Source of the DNA: Candidatus Gastranaerophilales bacterium
GTDB lineage: Bacteria; Cyanobacteriota; Vampirovibrionia; Gastranaerophilales; Gastranaerophilaceae
Assembly: GCA_944325885.1 (NCBI GenBank)
Contig: CALVBT010000001.1
Location: 62,001 to 126,000, forward strand
DNA: 64,000 nucleotides
Direction: 5' to 3'
Part shown: in pieces, positions 1 through 7,840 of the stretch
Layout: the number at the start of each line of letters is the position of its first letter
How positions within the stretch are numbered: the first letter of the stretch is position 1
Notes under the pieces: generated by a model
The model's input: the letters and a program-made list of their open reading frames with translations, nothing else
Told to the model about the DNA's origin: nothing
Databases searched by the model: none
Translations under genes and position numbers: made by a program

Positions 1-637
1 TAGAAAATGCAAGTGCCAGATTGTCAGTCAGACTGTTGTATACGACGGCAAAGTACATTATTGTCAATACAGCAAACAAAAGCGTCAAATCACCTATTCT
101 GTTAAAAATAAATGATTTTATACCTGCTTTTGATTCTTCTCTGTTTGAAAAGTCAAAATTTATTAGCAGATAACTGGCAACTCCTGTAATTTCGCAAAAC
201 AAATAGGTTTGAAAAATATTTGAGCTGATAAATATTCCGTTTAGCCCCAGAGCAAAAAGGTTCAGATAGAATAAGAGTCTGGGAAAATTTTCATTTTCAC
301 GATATTTTGCAAAAGCAATATTCTGTATTGCAAACCCTAAAATGCCGGCAGCCAGAAGGAACGATACAGATGTCCTGTCAAGAAAAGTTCCGAGATAAAA
401 ATTTATGCTGTCTAAAGACAACCACTGAAAATTTGTCGATATTGACAGATTTTTTATTGCGGAATAGTCAAAAGCCGCAATAGCAAAAATCAAGCATATA
501 AAAGATAATGCTATGCTTATCGAAAAAATTGTTGTCTTTTCGATTTTGTAAGAAATAAGACCGTTAAATCCGATTATTATGCAGGTTATAAGAGGCAGAA
601 ACAGTAAAAGGTTAATATTCTCTATAAAAAAGTCCAT
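1..637 (-). CDS. nuoL: NADH-quinone oxidoreductase subunit L, N-terminal part (cut by window edge)
   Basis: Reading the minus strand from an ATG at 637 gives an open frame of about 212 codons that runs off the window. It has repeated hydrophobic segments and the antiporter-family stretch EITGVASYLLINFDF followed by AGIKSFIFNRIGD, which matches the NuoL/ND5 region around TM4-TM5. NuoL is a proton-pumping membrane-arm subunit of complex I or a related complex. Its ATG overlaps the TAA of the upstream nuoK (TTAATG), so the genes are translationally coupled. The C-terminus is not visible. Family assignment is firm; which complex it serves (complete complex I or an Fpo/hydrogenase-like assembly) cannot be told here. 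Confidence 0.9.
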   Translation of the reverse strand, partial: MDFFIENINLLLFLPLITCIIIGFNGLISYKIEKTTIFSISIALSFICLIFAIAAFDYSAIKNLSISTNFQWLSLDSINFYLGTFLDRTSVSFLLAAGILGFAIQNIAFAKYRENENFPRLLFYLNLFALGLNGIFISSNIFQTYLFCEITGVASYLLINFDFSNREESKAGIKSFIFNRIGDLTLLFAVLTIMYFAVVYNSLTDNLALAFS

Positions 638-963
638 TAATTCTCCTTATCTTTAATTTTTTCAACATCAAGATATTCGTTTGACTGGTAAATTTTGTAT
701 AAAATAACCAGTGCAATAATTGCCTGTACAACAGCAATAGTCAGTATAAAAATGCTCGTAATATTTGCGTTGTCCAGTGAGTTGTCACAATAAAAACCAA
801 AAGTTAAAAAACTTATTACAATAGAAATCGTCATACTGAACAAGGACATTATTGTTCTTAATATGTTTCTTGATATCAGCACCCCGAGCAGCCCTGTTAA
901 AAACAGAAGCATAACCAGTATCAAATAGTGTACAAGCCCGATATTTAAAATTGCTTCTATCAT
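637..963 (-). CDS. nuoK: NADH-quinone oxidoreductase subunit K
   Basis: 108 residues, the usual NuoK length (about 100). Three hydrophobic helices are visible. It starts with a short N-terminus leading into VHYLILVMLLFLTGLLGVLIS and carries the conserved acidic residue region of the second and third helices (SIFILTIAVVQAIIALVILY). NuoK is a small proton-translocating membrane subunit of complex I. It overlaps nuoJ by 4 bases (ATGA, 960-963) and nuoL by one base at 637, a tight J-K-L arrangement. The C-terminal tail is charged and lineage-specific. Confidence 0.9.
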   Translation of the reverse strand: MIEAILNIGLVHYLILVMLLFLTGLLGVLISRNILRTIMSLFSMTISIVISFLTFGFYCDNSLDNANITSIFILTIAVVQAIIALVILYKIYQSNEYLDVEKIKDKEN

Positions 964-1460
964 TGCTGCTCTCCTTTTTCGAGGAATATTTTTAAAACAG
1001 CCGCAGTTACAAAGACAAGAAGCAGCACAATGTGCAGCGGGAACAGGTGCTGTGAAAATTTTACGACATCAGTTGATTTTACTATTACAAAATTAAAAAT
1101 GTCATAAAGAGAGTTGTTAAATTCTTCTTTAAAAAACAGCCAGCATAGTGCGCTGAATACACCTGCCACTATGACAGAAACACTTATCTTAAACGGCGAA
1201 ACAAGCTTTAGCTTTAGATTGGTTCTGCCTATTTTTTTTAGCAGAATAAAAATATATGCACACAAAAATAATCCGCATAAAATCAACTGAAAAATAGCGA
1301 TGTACTGTGCATTCAGTGTCAAATACAAAAGTGAAGAAAAGCATATTAAACACAGCAGGCTGATTAGTGCCATATACATCCTTGGCGTAAAGATAATGCC
1401 TGAAGCCGAAATCAGGATTGCAAAAAACAGAGCGTAAAAATATAAAACATTTGACTCCAC
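960..1460 (-). CDS. nuoJ: NADH-quinone oxidoreductase subunit J
   Basis: 166 residues with five predicted membrane helices. The N-terminal FFAILISASGIIF and MALISLLCLICFSSLLYLTLNAQYIAIFQLI segments fit the NuoJ family (PF00499). NuoJ is part of the E-channel region of the complex I membrane arm. It is the first gene of the visible minus-strand operon and is followed by nuoK with a 4-base overlap. The divergent TPR gene starts at 1562, so the operon starts here and no nuoA-I genes lie immediately upstream. The ATG at 1460 has a plausible AAGGAG (TTAAGGAGAAGG) upstream. Confidence 0.88.
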   Translation of the reverse strand: MESNVLYFYALFFAILISASGIIFTPRMYMALISLLCLICFSSLLYLTLNAQYIAIFQLILCGLFLCAYIFILLKKIGRTNLKLKLVSPFKISVSVIVAGVFSALCWLFFKEEFNNSLYDIFNFVIVKSTDVVKFSQHLFPLHIVLLLVFVTAAVLKIFLEKGEQQ

Positions 1461-1499
1461 TTAGTGCCTTCTCCTTAACAATACTATGCTATTTATTAT

Positions 1500-1526
1500 T
1501 TATAACACATGACAATGGTGTTATAA
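1500..1526. promoter_or_regulatory. Inverted repeat in the nuoJ/TPR divergent promoter region
   Basis: A perfect 9-base inverted repeat TTATAACAC (1500-1508) / GTGTTATAA (1518-1526) with a 9-base gap sits between the divergent nuoJ and TPR genes. A TATAAT hexamer on the plus strand (1522-1527) overlaps the right arm, and the mirror-image TATAAA on the minus strand overlaps the left arm. A dimeric regulator bound here could control both directions. The regulator is unknown. Confidence 0.5.
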
Positions 1527-1561
1527 TAATAATGTTGTGAATTATTAAGTTTAATTTTTTT

Positions 1562-2242
1562 ATGAAAAAAATAATATATCTTTTTGTAATTTTTGTTCTG
1601 GGGTTTTGCCTGTCTACAGGCGGTTTTGTGCTGGCAAGAGAAACTCCTGCCGAGTCGGAAGCAAATTTGAACTGTGTAAAGGGAGATAAAATTCTCGATT
1701 ATTATGAAAAACTCGAGGATAAATCAAACGGCGACAGGTATCTTAATGCTGCAAAATATTTTTATTATCAAGCAACAAGGCTGGATTTGTCCAATCAAAA
1801 TGCGCTTATCGGGCATGCCAGAGTAGCCTTGTATCAGAACAGACTCAGAGATGCAAAAAATGCTCTTATGATGGCATTGAATTTTAATGAGGTAAATCCG
1901 AGAGTGAGCTATTATCTTGGCGAGGTGTTTTTTAGAGAGGGTGAATACACTCAGGCCATTGATTTTTACAATTGGGCTTATACTCACGGGTACAAATATG
2001 ATTACAATACAAATTACAAACTCGGTATTTGTTACGAAAAACTGGATGATGTAAAAAACGCAAAATATCACTATAAAAACGCAATAAAAGTAAACCCCGG
2101 TTCTGTAGAAGCAAAAGCAAGACTGGGCGGTCTTGATGTAGTCAGTGAAAATTATAAAAAACATGAAGATTACAAACAGCAGGAAGAAGCTGAAGAAGAG
2201 CCTATTTCGCCGGAAGATATAAAGAATTTGAATATGAATTAA
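1562..2242 (+). CDS. Exported TPR-repeat protein
   Basis: 226 residues. An N-terminal signal peptide (KKIIYLFVIFVLGFCLSTGG, cleavage likely after VLA around residue 25) precedes at least three TPR-like helical pairs: YYQATRLDLSNQNALIGHARVAL, ALMMALNFNEVNPRVSYYLGEV and YKLGICYEKLDDVKNAKYHYKNAIKVNP. The C-terminus is acidic (EEAEEEPISPED). TPR proteins are protein-interaction scaffolds, here probably in the periplasm or cell envelope. It stands alone, divergent from nuoJ. No enzymatic domain is visible, so the specific role is unknown. Confidence 0.8.
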   Translation: MKKIIYLFVIFVLGFCLSTGGFVLARETPAESEANLNCVKGDKILDYYEKLEDKSNGDRYLNAAKYFYYQATRLDLSNQNALIGHARVALYQNRLRDAKNALMMALNFNEVNPRVSYYLGEVFFREGEYTQAIDFYNWAYTHGYKYDYNTNYKLGICYEKLDDVKNAKYHYKNAIKVNPGSVEAKARLGGLDVVSENYKKHEDYKQQEEAEEEPISPEDIKNLNMN

Positions 2243-2276
2243 AAAGCCGGTTGTTGTTTTTATAAAGATATGTAAA

Positions 2277-2306
2277 TTTACTACATAGGTAGTACGTTTA
2301 TATAAT
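2277..2306 (+). promoter_or_regulatory. Promoter with embedded BlaI/MecI-like operator before the R3H ATPase gene
   Basis: A TATAAT -10 box (2301-2306) lies 18 bases after TTTACT (2277-2282). Overlapping the -35 and spacer is the perfect inverted repeat TACTAC-ATAG-GTAGTA (2279-2294). This is one mismatch from the core TACANNTGTA recognised by BlaI/MecI/CopY-family repressors. A repressor here would block RNA polymerase. No blaI-like gene is in the window, so the assignment rests on the motif only. Confidence 0.5.
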
Positions 2307-2410
2307 GCCGTCCGTTAAAAAAAATGTTATAATATACATGTAAGTAAGAAAAAATAAACAACAAGGAGACCAAAGCCGAGTATCAGCCGATTGAAAGGGC
2401 ATTTAATAAT

Positions 2411-4000
2411 ATGAACAATGTGCAATTTCACAGTGACCTGGATAGGTTAATTGAAATTCTACCACCAAAGATTACAAAGTGTCTCAGCCACGAAAAATTG
2501 GACGACGTAATCGAGTTGGTTCTTGATTTGGGCAGACAGCCCGAAATAAGGCATGCCGATGGGAATATAGATTATCTCGGTGAGGATAATATTGTTGATG
2601 AGGATATAAAATATATCACGGAAAGAGTCCCCGAGTTTACGAAAGACAACCGTTCCGGAATAGCGGGTACACTACACAGAATTAGTGCGATACGGAACAG
2701 ACAGGGAAAAATCGTCGGGCTGACCTGCAGAATAGGGAGAGTTGTCACAGGGACTATCGCTTGTATCAAGGATTTTGTCGTACAGAATAAGAGCATACTG
2801 TTTTTAGGACGACCTGGTGTGGGCAAAACTACAAAACTAAGAGAAATTTCACGTCTTGTTGCTGACGAGCTGCACAAACGTGTAGTCGTCGTAGATACGT
2901 CTAACGAAATAGCCGGCGACGGTGACACTCCTCACCCTGCTATCGGGCATGCAAGAAGAATGCAGGTCACACAGCCTGAATTTCAAAAAGATATAATGAT
3001 AGAAGCAGTTGAAAACCACACTCCTGAGGTTATTGTTGTTGATGAAATCGGTACAGAAGCAGAAGCTCAGGCAGCAAGAACAATTGCAGAAAGAGGGGTT
3101 ATGCTGATTGCGACCGCTCACGGGAATTCTCTTGAAAACCTGATAAAAAACCCTGTTCTTTCTGATTTGGTCGGCGGTATTCAGTCTGTTACACTGGGTG
3201 ATGATGAGGCAAAAAGACGTGCCTGCCAGAAAACTGTTCTGGAACGAGAAAAACAGCCTACTTTTGATATTGTTATAGAAATTATCGACAGAAATACTCT
3301 CGCTGTTTATCCTGATACAGCTGAGGCTGTGGACTGTATATTAAGAGGCTGGCCGATAAAACCTATAATAAGAAAAGTTGATATGACCCAGCCTGCTGAG
3401 CCGAATCTTGTTGAAAAGATAAAACAGCTGGACAATAAAATTACCTCTGCAAACAATGCTCTCAATTTTAGTTTTTCAAGAGAAAAATATGTAAAAGAGG
3501 TCAAAGGTTATAAAAAAATCTATATTTATGCTGTCAGCCGTTCAATTATGGACAAATCTATTGAAAGATTGAATCTTAATGCAGAGCTTACAAAAAATAT
3601 TGATGATGCTGATATAATTATTGCGCACAAAAATTTTGCAAAGAGCGGAAACAAGATTCTGAGTCTTGCTAATGAATACAGGCTGCCTGTTTATTATGTC
3701 CGTTCAAATTCAACTTCGCAGGTTCAAAAGGTTTTGAAAGAAGCACTCGGAATCAAAGATGACAATACGATAGTCTTCCATGACGAAACAGAAGAAGCTC
3801 TTGATGAAGCAAAAGAAGCAATACAAAAAGTACTGGAAAACGGCGAAGATGTCGAGCTTTCTCCGCAAAACCAGCAGATAAGAAAAATGCAGCACGAGCT
3901 TGTTGAACAGCACAATTTGAATTCTGTCAGCATTGGCGACGGTTCTGAAAGACATCTCAAAATCGTAGGCGGCAAAGAGTTTAAACAGGATATCGGCTAA
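2411..4000 (+). CDS. Ycf45-type AAA ATPase with R3H nucleic-acid-binding domain
   Basis: 529 residues. An N-terminal SpoIIIAA-like region precedes a P-loop ATPase with Walker A GRPGVGKT (about 133-140) and Walker B VIVVDEIG. A less conserved linker follows, and the C-terminus carries an R3H-like segment (MQHELVEQHNLNSVSIGDGS). This domain order is that of cyanobacterial and plastid Ycf45 proteins, whose function is not established; R3H domains bind single-stranded nucleic acid. The gene stands alone under a promoter with a BlaI-like operator. ATG at 2411 has GAAAGGG upstream at long spacing. Family call is strong; function is open. Confidence 0.88.
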   Translation: MNNVQFHSDLDRLIEILPPKITKCLSHEKLDDVIELVLDLGRQPEIRHADGNIDYLGEDNIVDEDIKYITERVPEFTKDNRSGIAGTLHRISAIRNRQGKIVGLTCRIGRVVTGTIACIKDFVVQNKSILFLGRPGVGKTTKLREISRLVADELHKRVVVVDTSNEIAGDGDTPHPAIGHARRMQVTQPEFQKDIMIEAVENHTPEVIVVDEIGTEAEAQAARTIAERGVMLIATAHGNSLENLIKNPVLSDLVGGIQSVTLGDDEAKRRACQKTVLEREKQPTFDIVIEIIDRNTLAVYPDTAEAVDCILRGWPIKPIIRKVDMTQPAEPNLVEKIKQLDNKITSANNALNFSFSREKYVKEVKGYKKIYIYAVSRSIMDKSIERLNLNAELTKNIDDADIIIAHKNFAKSGNKILSLANEYRLPVYYVRSNSTSQVQKVLKEALGIKDDNTIVFHDETEEALDEAKEAIQKVLENGEDVELSPQNQQIRKMQHELVEQHNLNSVSIGDGSERHLKIVGGKEFKQDIG

Positions 4001-4012
4001 TATAGATATATC

Positions 4013-4906
4013 CTATTTAAAAAGCACACCTGTGATTAAGGATTTTCTAAAAAGCGGTCTTGTCATAAACAAGGGCCGTCTTAAGAAAAATCTTACATAG
4101 CTTTTGACGGTTGATGCTGCCTGCCAGAATTTTGACGGGCAGTGCCATTGAGTAAGTTTTAAATATTTAAAAAATTCACTTTTAAACGGCATAAATGAGC
4201 CGAATATCCAGGGCTTTGTCGGGCCTATGTAGTGGATAATAGTATAGTCCATTGAATAATCGGAAATATAATAGCAGTTGCAGGTCTGGATGTTGTATTT
4301 TGAGTCTATTTCTTTTATTTTGCCCTCTAGTGCAAAGTTTATGATATCCTGGTCACCATATTTTATTTCATTTATATTTTCGGCTGCATAATTTGCGAGT
4401 ACTTCTTCTGTGTTTTCTTCTCTCATTTTTTTGAGGTTGAATAGAATAACACCTGCATTGACATATAGTTTGTCATAGACATCTTTGCCTTTTTCGTCTT
4501 TAATTGCTTCTACTCCGGCACATACATAGCCGGTTATATCTTCGTTGTAAAGGTCTTTTAGGCTTCTTCTTACTATTAAGTCACCGTCAAGATAAAGTAT
4601 CTTGTCCAGCTGAGGAAACAAAGATGCTACCTTGAGCCTGTAATATGTGGGAATAGTAATATGCGGGCAGGTCATAACTTTTGCATACTGGCTAAAATCA
4701 TAATTTGATGCAGGAACAAAATGTATATTGCAGTCTTTTATGGATTTTAGAGCAAGGATTTTGTCCTTGTTTTGCTGCGATATGCCTGATTCTATAATAT
4801 ATATACTCAATTCATCTTCTTTAGCCGCATTTTTTAATATCGAAGCAATGGCTGTCCCTGTAGGCATTGCGTAGTTATCGTCTGATGCAAAGCAGATGTT
4901 AATCAT
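4013..4906 (-). CDS. Glycosyltransferase family 8 protein
   Basis: 297 residues. The N-terminus INICFASDDNYAMPTGTAIAS and the metal-binding DXD motif in LYLDGDLIVRRSL (about 104-106) are hallmarks of GT8 retaining galactosyl/glucosyltransferases of the LPS 1,3-galactosyltransferase type. Later conserved parts are NAGVILFNLKKMR and GDQDIINFAL. It probably transfers a hexose to a surface glycan from a UDP-sugar at the inner membrane face. The gene lies 12 bases downstream of a small XRE regulator and ends convergently with the R3H ATPase gene. The acceptor cannot be read from sequence. Confidence 0.88.
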   Translation of the reverse strand: MINICFASDDNYAMPTGTAIASILKNAAKEDELSIYIIESGISQQNKDKILALKSIKDCNIHFVPASNYDFSQYAKVMTCPHITIPTYYRLKVASLFPQLDKILYLDGDLIVRRSLKDLYNEDITGYVCAGVEAIKDEKGKDVYDKLYVNAGVILFNLKKMREENTEEVLANYAAENINEIKYGDQDIINFALEGKIKEIDSKYNIQTCNCYYISDYSMDYTIIHYIGPTKPWIFGSFMPFKSEFFKYLKLTQWHCPSKFWQAASTVKSYVRFFLRRPLFMTRPLFRKSLITGVLFK

Positions 4907-4918
4907 TGTTTGTTCCCT

Positions 4919-5152
4919 TTATATGTTAATCAAAATTTTGTTTATTTTAGTGTCCAGAGCAATTGCAATTTTGTAGAGGGTTTTTATGCTTGGATGTTTC
5001 TCTCCACGTTCTATGCATCCGATATAATTTCTTGCTGAATCGATGAAAAAAGCCAGCTCTTCTTGCGTTAAACCTTTTTCTTCTCTTAATTTTTTGATAT
5101 TTTTTCCTATTTCTTGAAAGATAAAGTCGGTATCCAGATTAATTTCTTTCAT
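4919..5152 (-). CDS. Small XRE-family helix-turn-helix regulator
   Basis: 77 residues, essentially a single HTH_3 domain: IGKNIKKLREEKGLTQEELAF, then SARNYIGCIERGEKHPSIKTLYKIAIAL. This is the classic Cro/C1 fold with the recognition helix around residues 40-50. No sensor or oligomerisation domain is present. It is 12 bases upstream of the GT8 gene on the same strand, so the two are probably cotranscribed and it may autoregulate the pair. No toxin partner is apparent. Confidence 0.85.
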   Translation of the reverse strand: MKEINLDTDFIFQEIGKNIKKLREEKGLTQEELAFFIDSARNYIGCIERGEKHPSIKTLYKIAIALDTKINKILINI

Positions 5153-5224
5153 ACAACCTATTTTGTTGCATTTATGTCTTGTCTTCTACCACCTATAAGG
5201 GAGTATTTAGGCAAATAACATCAA

Positions 5225-5253
5225 AAAAGCAGATTCTTTTGGAATCTGCTTTT
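5225..5253 (-). terminator. Rho-independent terminator after the ferritin gene
   Basis: A perfect 12-base stem (5225-5236 / 5242-5253) with a 5-base loop is followed on the minus strand by a T run. It lies 28 bases beyond the ferritin stop codon and so ends the superoxide reductase-ferritin transcript. Confidence 0.85.
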
Positions 5254-5280
5254 GATAGTTTGCTTTGTTAAATATAAAGT

Positions 5281-5790
5281 TTATGCAATAACCGGTGCAA
5301 CATAAGTTCTTGCAGCAAGTTCACTGTCGATGAGCAGCAGTGCATGTTTGTCATCACCGATAAGTTTAAGTTTTGCACAAATTTCAGAGCAGTTTGCTTC
5401 TTCTTCAACCTGTTCTTTGATATACCATTGCAAGAAAGAAACAGCGGCTCTGTCTTTTTCCTGTTCTGCTATATCAACAAGATTGTTGATTAATGATGTA
5501 ACGAGCTGTTCGTGTTTGTATACAGCTTCAAAACAGTCGAGCGGAGATGACCATTCCTGTTGAGGTTTGTCTATTGCGTCGATTAATACTCTGCCATCTC
5601 TTGAAATGAGATAATCAAAAAGCCCCATTGCGTGGGCATTTTCTTCCTGTACCTGTACTCTCATCCAGTTTGCAAAACCTTTAAGACCGATTTCTTCAAA
5701 GTAAGCTACCATTGAAAGGTAGAGGTTAGAGGAATACATTTCGTCTTTAATTTGTTTGTTAAATGCAGCGCTCATTTTTTCTGAAATCAT
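5281..5790 (-). CDS. ftn: Ferritin (non-haem iron storage protein)
   Basis: 169 residues from the ATG at 5790, which has AAGGAG 8 bases upstream; the open frame extends further 5' but that part has no homology. The four-helix ferritin-like pattern is clear: KDEMYSSNLYLSMVAYF, QVQEENAHAMGLFDYL (the ExxH ferroxidase ligands), and WYIKEQVEEEANCSEI. Bacterial ferritins oxidise Fe(II) and store it as a mineral core in a 24-mer. It follows the superoxide reductase gene by 22 bases on the same strand, forming an oxidative-stress and iron pair typical of anaerobes. Confidence 0.93.
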   Translation of the reverse strand: MISEKMSAAFNKQIKDEMYSSNLYLSMVAYFEEIGLKGFANWMRVQVQEENAHAMGLFDYLISRDGRVLIDAIDKPQQEWSSPLDCFEAVYKHEQLVTSLINNLVDIAEQEKDRAAVSFLQWYIKEQVEEEANCSEICAKLKLIGDDKHALLLIDSELAARTYVAPVIA

Positions 5791-5812
5791 TTTTTTACTC
5801 CTTCTTAATCCA

Positions 5813-6226
5813 TCAAGACCGGCTGCCGGTATCTGTTTCTCCCGACTTCCAGAGTCCGTGAATGTTACACAATTCTCTTGCCTCAACTTTATCGCAATGG
5901 CATTTATATTTCAATACCGGTTCTTCATGCGGGTACAGGTATTTTCTTTTTACATATCTTTTGTCAGGGGAGTTTACTTCAATAAACTGGATATAGTGTT
6001 CGTCTTCCATCGGGTGAGGGATGGAGCCTACTCTTACCTCTAATTCTTCTCCGTTTTTTGAAACAACTGGAACATGTTTTTCTCCTCTCATTTCTTCATC
6101 TTGTGTTTTTTCTTTTTGCAGCTCCATAGGCTGTCCGCAGCAGACGAGTTTTCCTTCGCCTTCCAGCACAACTTCTACATAGTTGCCGCATATATTGCAT
6201 TTGTAAAATTCTAGTTTTTTTGTCAT
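5813..6226 (-). CDS. dfx: Desulfoferrodoxin / superoxide reductase
   Basis: 137 residues with both iron sites of a 2Fe superoxide reductase. The desulforedoxin-like domain has CNIC (10-13) and VCCGQPM. The catalytic domain has GEKHVPVV, IPHPMEDEHYIQF and CNIHGLW, giving four His plus one Cys ligand. It reduces superoxide to peroxide without producing oxygen, using rubredoxin-type donors. It has a good RBS (CAGGAG) and is followed by ferritin in one operon. Strong evidence for an anaerobe coping with oxygen exposure. Confidence 0.95.
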   Translation of the reverse strand: MTKKLEFYKCNICGNYVEVVLEGEGKLVCCGQPMELQKEKTQDEEMRGEKHVPVVSKNGEELEVRVGSIPHPMEDEHYIQFIEVNSPDKRYVKRKYLYPHEEPVLKYKCHCDKVEARELCNIHGLWKSGETDTGSRS

Positions 6227-6348
6227 ATTTTTCTCCTGTGTTGTTTACACGCACAGTATATGAAAATACATTAAAAATGTTATTCCCTGTCTGTCTACAA
6301 CTGTGCTATATTGATACAAAATATAAAATGAGAAGGAGAGAGTTTATT

Positions 6349-6903
6349 ATGACTAAGAAAAAGGCTTTGGTTTATTTTGTTGTATTTGTAGTTTTGGTGA
6401 CACTTGCACAGATTTATAAAACATTCTTTTTGGCAGACCCTGCCGCAAAACTTCATCCGGCATGCCGAAATATTATTGCACCATCTTGTCAGGCATATAT
6501 AAATGAAATTTCTGCACAGAAAAAGTACGATGAAGCAGTGAAAATACAAAAAATAAGAATCAAAGAAAATGAGCAAATTCTTAATTTTTATAAAAGAAAA
6601 ATTGTTGACAAATGTCTTTTTGAAATGACATCAAAAGAGGCTGACGAGTCGCTTATGGCTTGTATAGGTACTCGAAAAGGCAAAAGAGATTACTTCCTTT
6701 TAAAAACAGCTGATTTTACAATCAGAGATATTTTGATTGATTCTCTTGCTGTTTCACAGATTCAGTATTCTGAATTAAAGGACAAAAAGGCAGCAATTGC
6801 TACTTTAAAACATGCCAGAAAAATCATCAAACAAAACAAATATTTCACAGGACGTGAAGAAGCATTTAAATTAATAGACAAAGAAATGTCAGAATTGAAA
6901 TAA
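6349..6903 (+). CDS. Membrane-anchored hypothetical protein
   Basis: 184 residues from the ATG at 6349, chosen because AAGGAG lies 9 bases upstream; an in-frame extension to 6220 would overlap the divergent superoxide reductase start. A single N-terminal hydrophobic helix (LVYFVVFVVLVTLAQIY) is followed by a soluble, lysine-rich, largely helical region with two CxA/C-type cysteines (HPACRNIIAPSCQAY). The C-terminal half has a TPR-like feel (AIATLKHARKIIKQNKYF) but no confident repeat. Convergent with the pdxA-like gene (7 bases between stops). Function unknown. Confidence 0.7.
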   Translation: MTKKKALVYFVVFVVLVTLAQIYKTFFLADPAAKLHPACRNIIAPSCQAYINEISAQKKYDEAVKIQKIRIKENEQILNFYKRKIVDKCLFEMTSKEADESLMACIGTRKGKRDYFLLKTADFTIRDILIDSLAVSQIQYSELKDKKAAIATLKHARKIIKQNKYFTGREEAFKLIDKEMSELK

Positions 6904-6910
6904 GAATTAT

Positions 6911-7840
6911 TTATACAATATTAAGGGCTTCTCTTATTGCACAGACCATGCTGCTTTCATCGGCAATCCCTTTACCGGCAATGTCATAAGCGGTTCCATG
7001 TGCGGGAGAAGTCCTTATTATATCCAGACCCACTGTCATATTTACCGTGTTGTCCATTGCCAGAACTTTTATCGGTATAAGCCCCTGATCATGGTAGCAG
7101 GCACAATAAACATCGTACGGCTGTTTTTCTTTGTTTAAGTATGGTTTTGCTGCTTTTACAAACAAAGTATCTGCCGGCATGGGGGCTGTTACCTTGATTC
7201 CTCTTTGTCTTAGCTCTTCTATAGCGGGGGAAAATTCTTCTATTTCTTCTTTTCCGAGTATTCCGTTTTCTCCGGCATGGGGGTTGAGCGCACACAGGGC
7301 AATGTTTGGCTGCTCTATTTTAAAATTTTGTTTTAAAACATTGTTTATTCTGCTGATTTTTTCAACAAGCAAATCTTTTGTGATTTTTATTTCTTTCAAC
7401 GGAAGATGCCTTGTCAGAAGAAGAACTCTAAAATCACCGGAAACAAAAAGCATCTCCGCCTTTTGCTGAGTACGTGCCAGTTGTTTTTCTATGACTTCTG
7501 TCTGGCCTGAAAAATTGTGGCCGGCAAGATGCAGTGTGTTTTTTGACAGCGGAGCTGTCACAATGGCTTTTATTTCGCCATTTTTTGCAAGTTCACACGC
7601 TTTTGTAAGACATTTGTATGCGTATTCGCCGGCTTCTTTTGTTTCTTTTCCTGTATTTATCCATTCCTGCTTAAAAGGAATTTCTTCGATTTCATAATCT
7701 TTATTAAGCCCGTAAAGCAACACTTTTGACCCTATCAGGATAATATTTTCTTTTGCAGGGCATAGTCTGTTCAGTGCTTTTATTATTATTTCCGGCCCTA
7801 TGCCGTTAAAATCGCCAGTTGTTATAGCTATTTTATTCAT
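6911..7840 (-). CDS. pdxA: PdxA-family 4-phosphohydroxy-acid dehydrogenase (PdxA or PdxA2)
   Basis: 309 residues from the ATG at 7840, which overlaps the TAA of the upstream kinase gene (ATGAATAA). A TTG three codons earlier is less likely. Motifs of the family are present: AITTGDFNGIGPEI, APLSKNTLHLAGHNFSGQTE, LNPHAGENG and CYHDQGLIPIKVL. PdxA oxidises 4-phosphohydroxy-L-threonine in vitamin B6 synthesis. PdxA2 paralogues oxidise 4-phospho-threonate/erythronate made by DUF1537 kinases. Because the gene is fused by overlap to a DUF1537 kinase gene, the PdxA2 role is at least as likely as B6 synthesis. Confidence 0.88.
   Translation of the reverse strand: MNKIAITTGDFNGIGPEIIIKALNRLCPAKENIILIGSKVLLYGLNKDYEIEEIPFKQEWINTGKETKEAGEYAYKCLTKACELAKNGEIKAIVTAPLSKNTLHLAGHNFSGQTEVIEKQLARTQQKAEMLFVSGDFRVLLLTRHLPLKEIKITKDLLVEKISRINNVLKQNFKIEQPNIALCALNPHAGENGILGKEEIEEFSPAIEELRQRGIKVTAPMPADTLFVKAAKPYLNKEKQPYDVYCACYHDQGLIPIKVLAMDNTVNMTVGLDIIRTSPAHGTAYDIAGKGIADESSMVCAIREALNIV

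Noticed and set aside
6250-6306. GCACAG and CTGTGC inverted repeat in the superoxide reductase upstream region.
   Set aside because: Six-base arms separated by 45 bases are not convincing as an operator; no PerR-like box was seen either.
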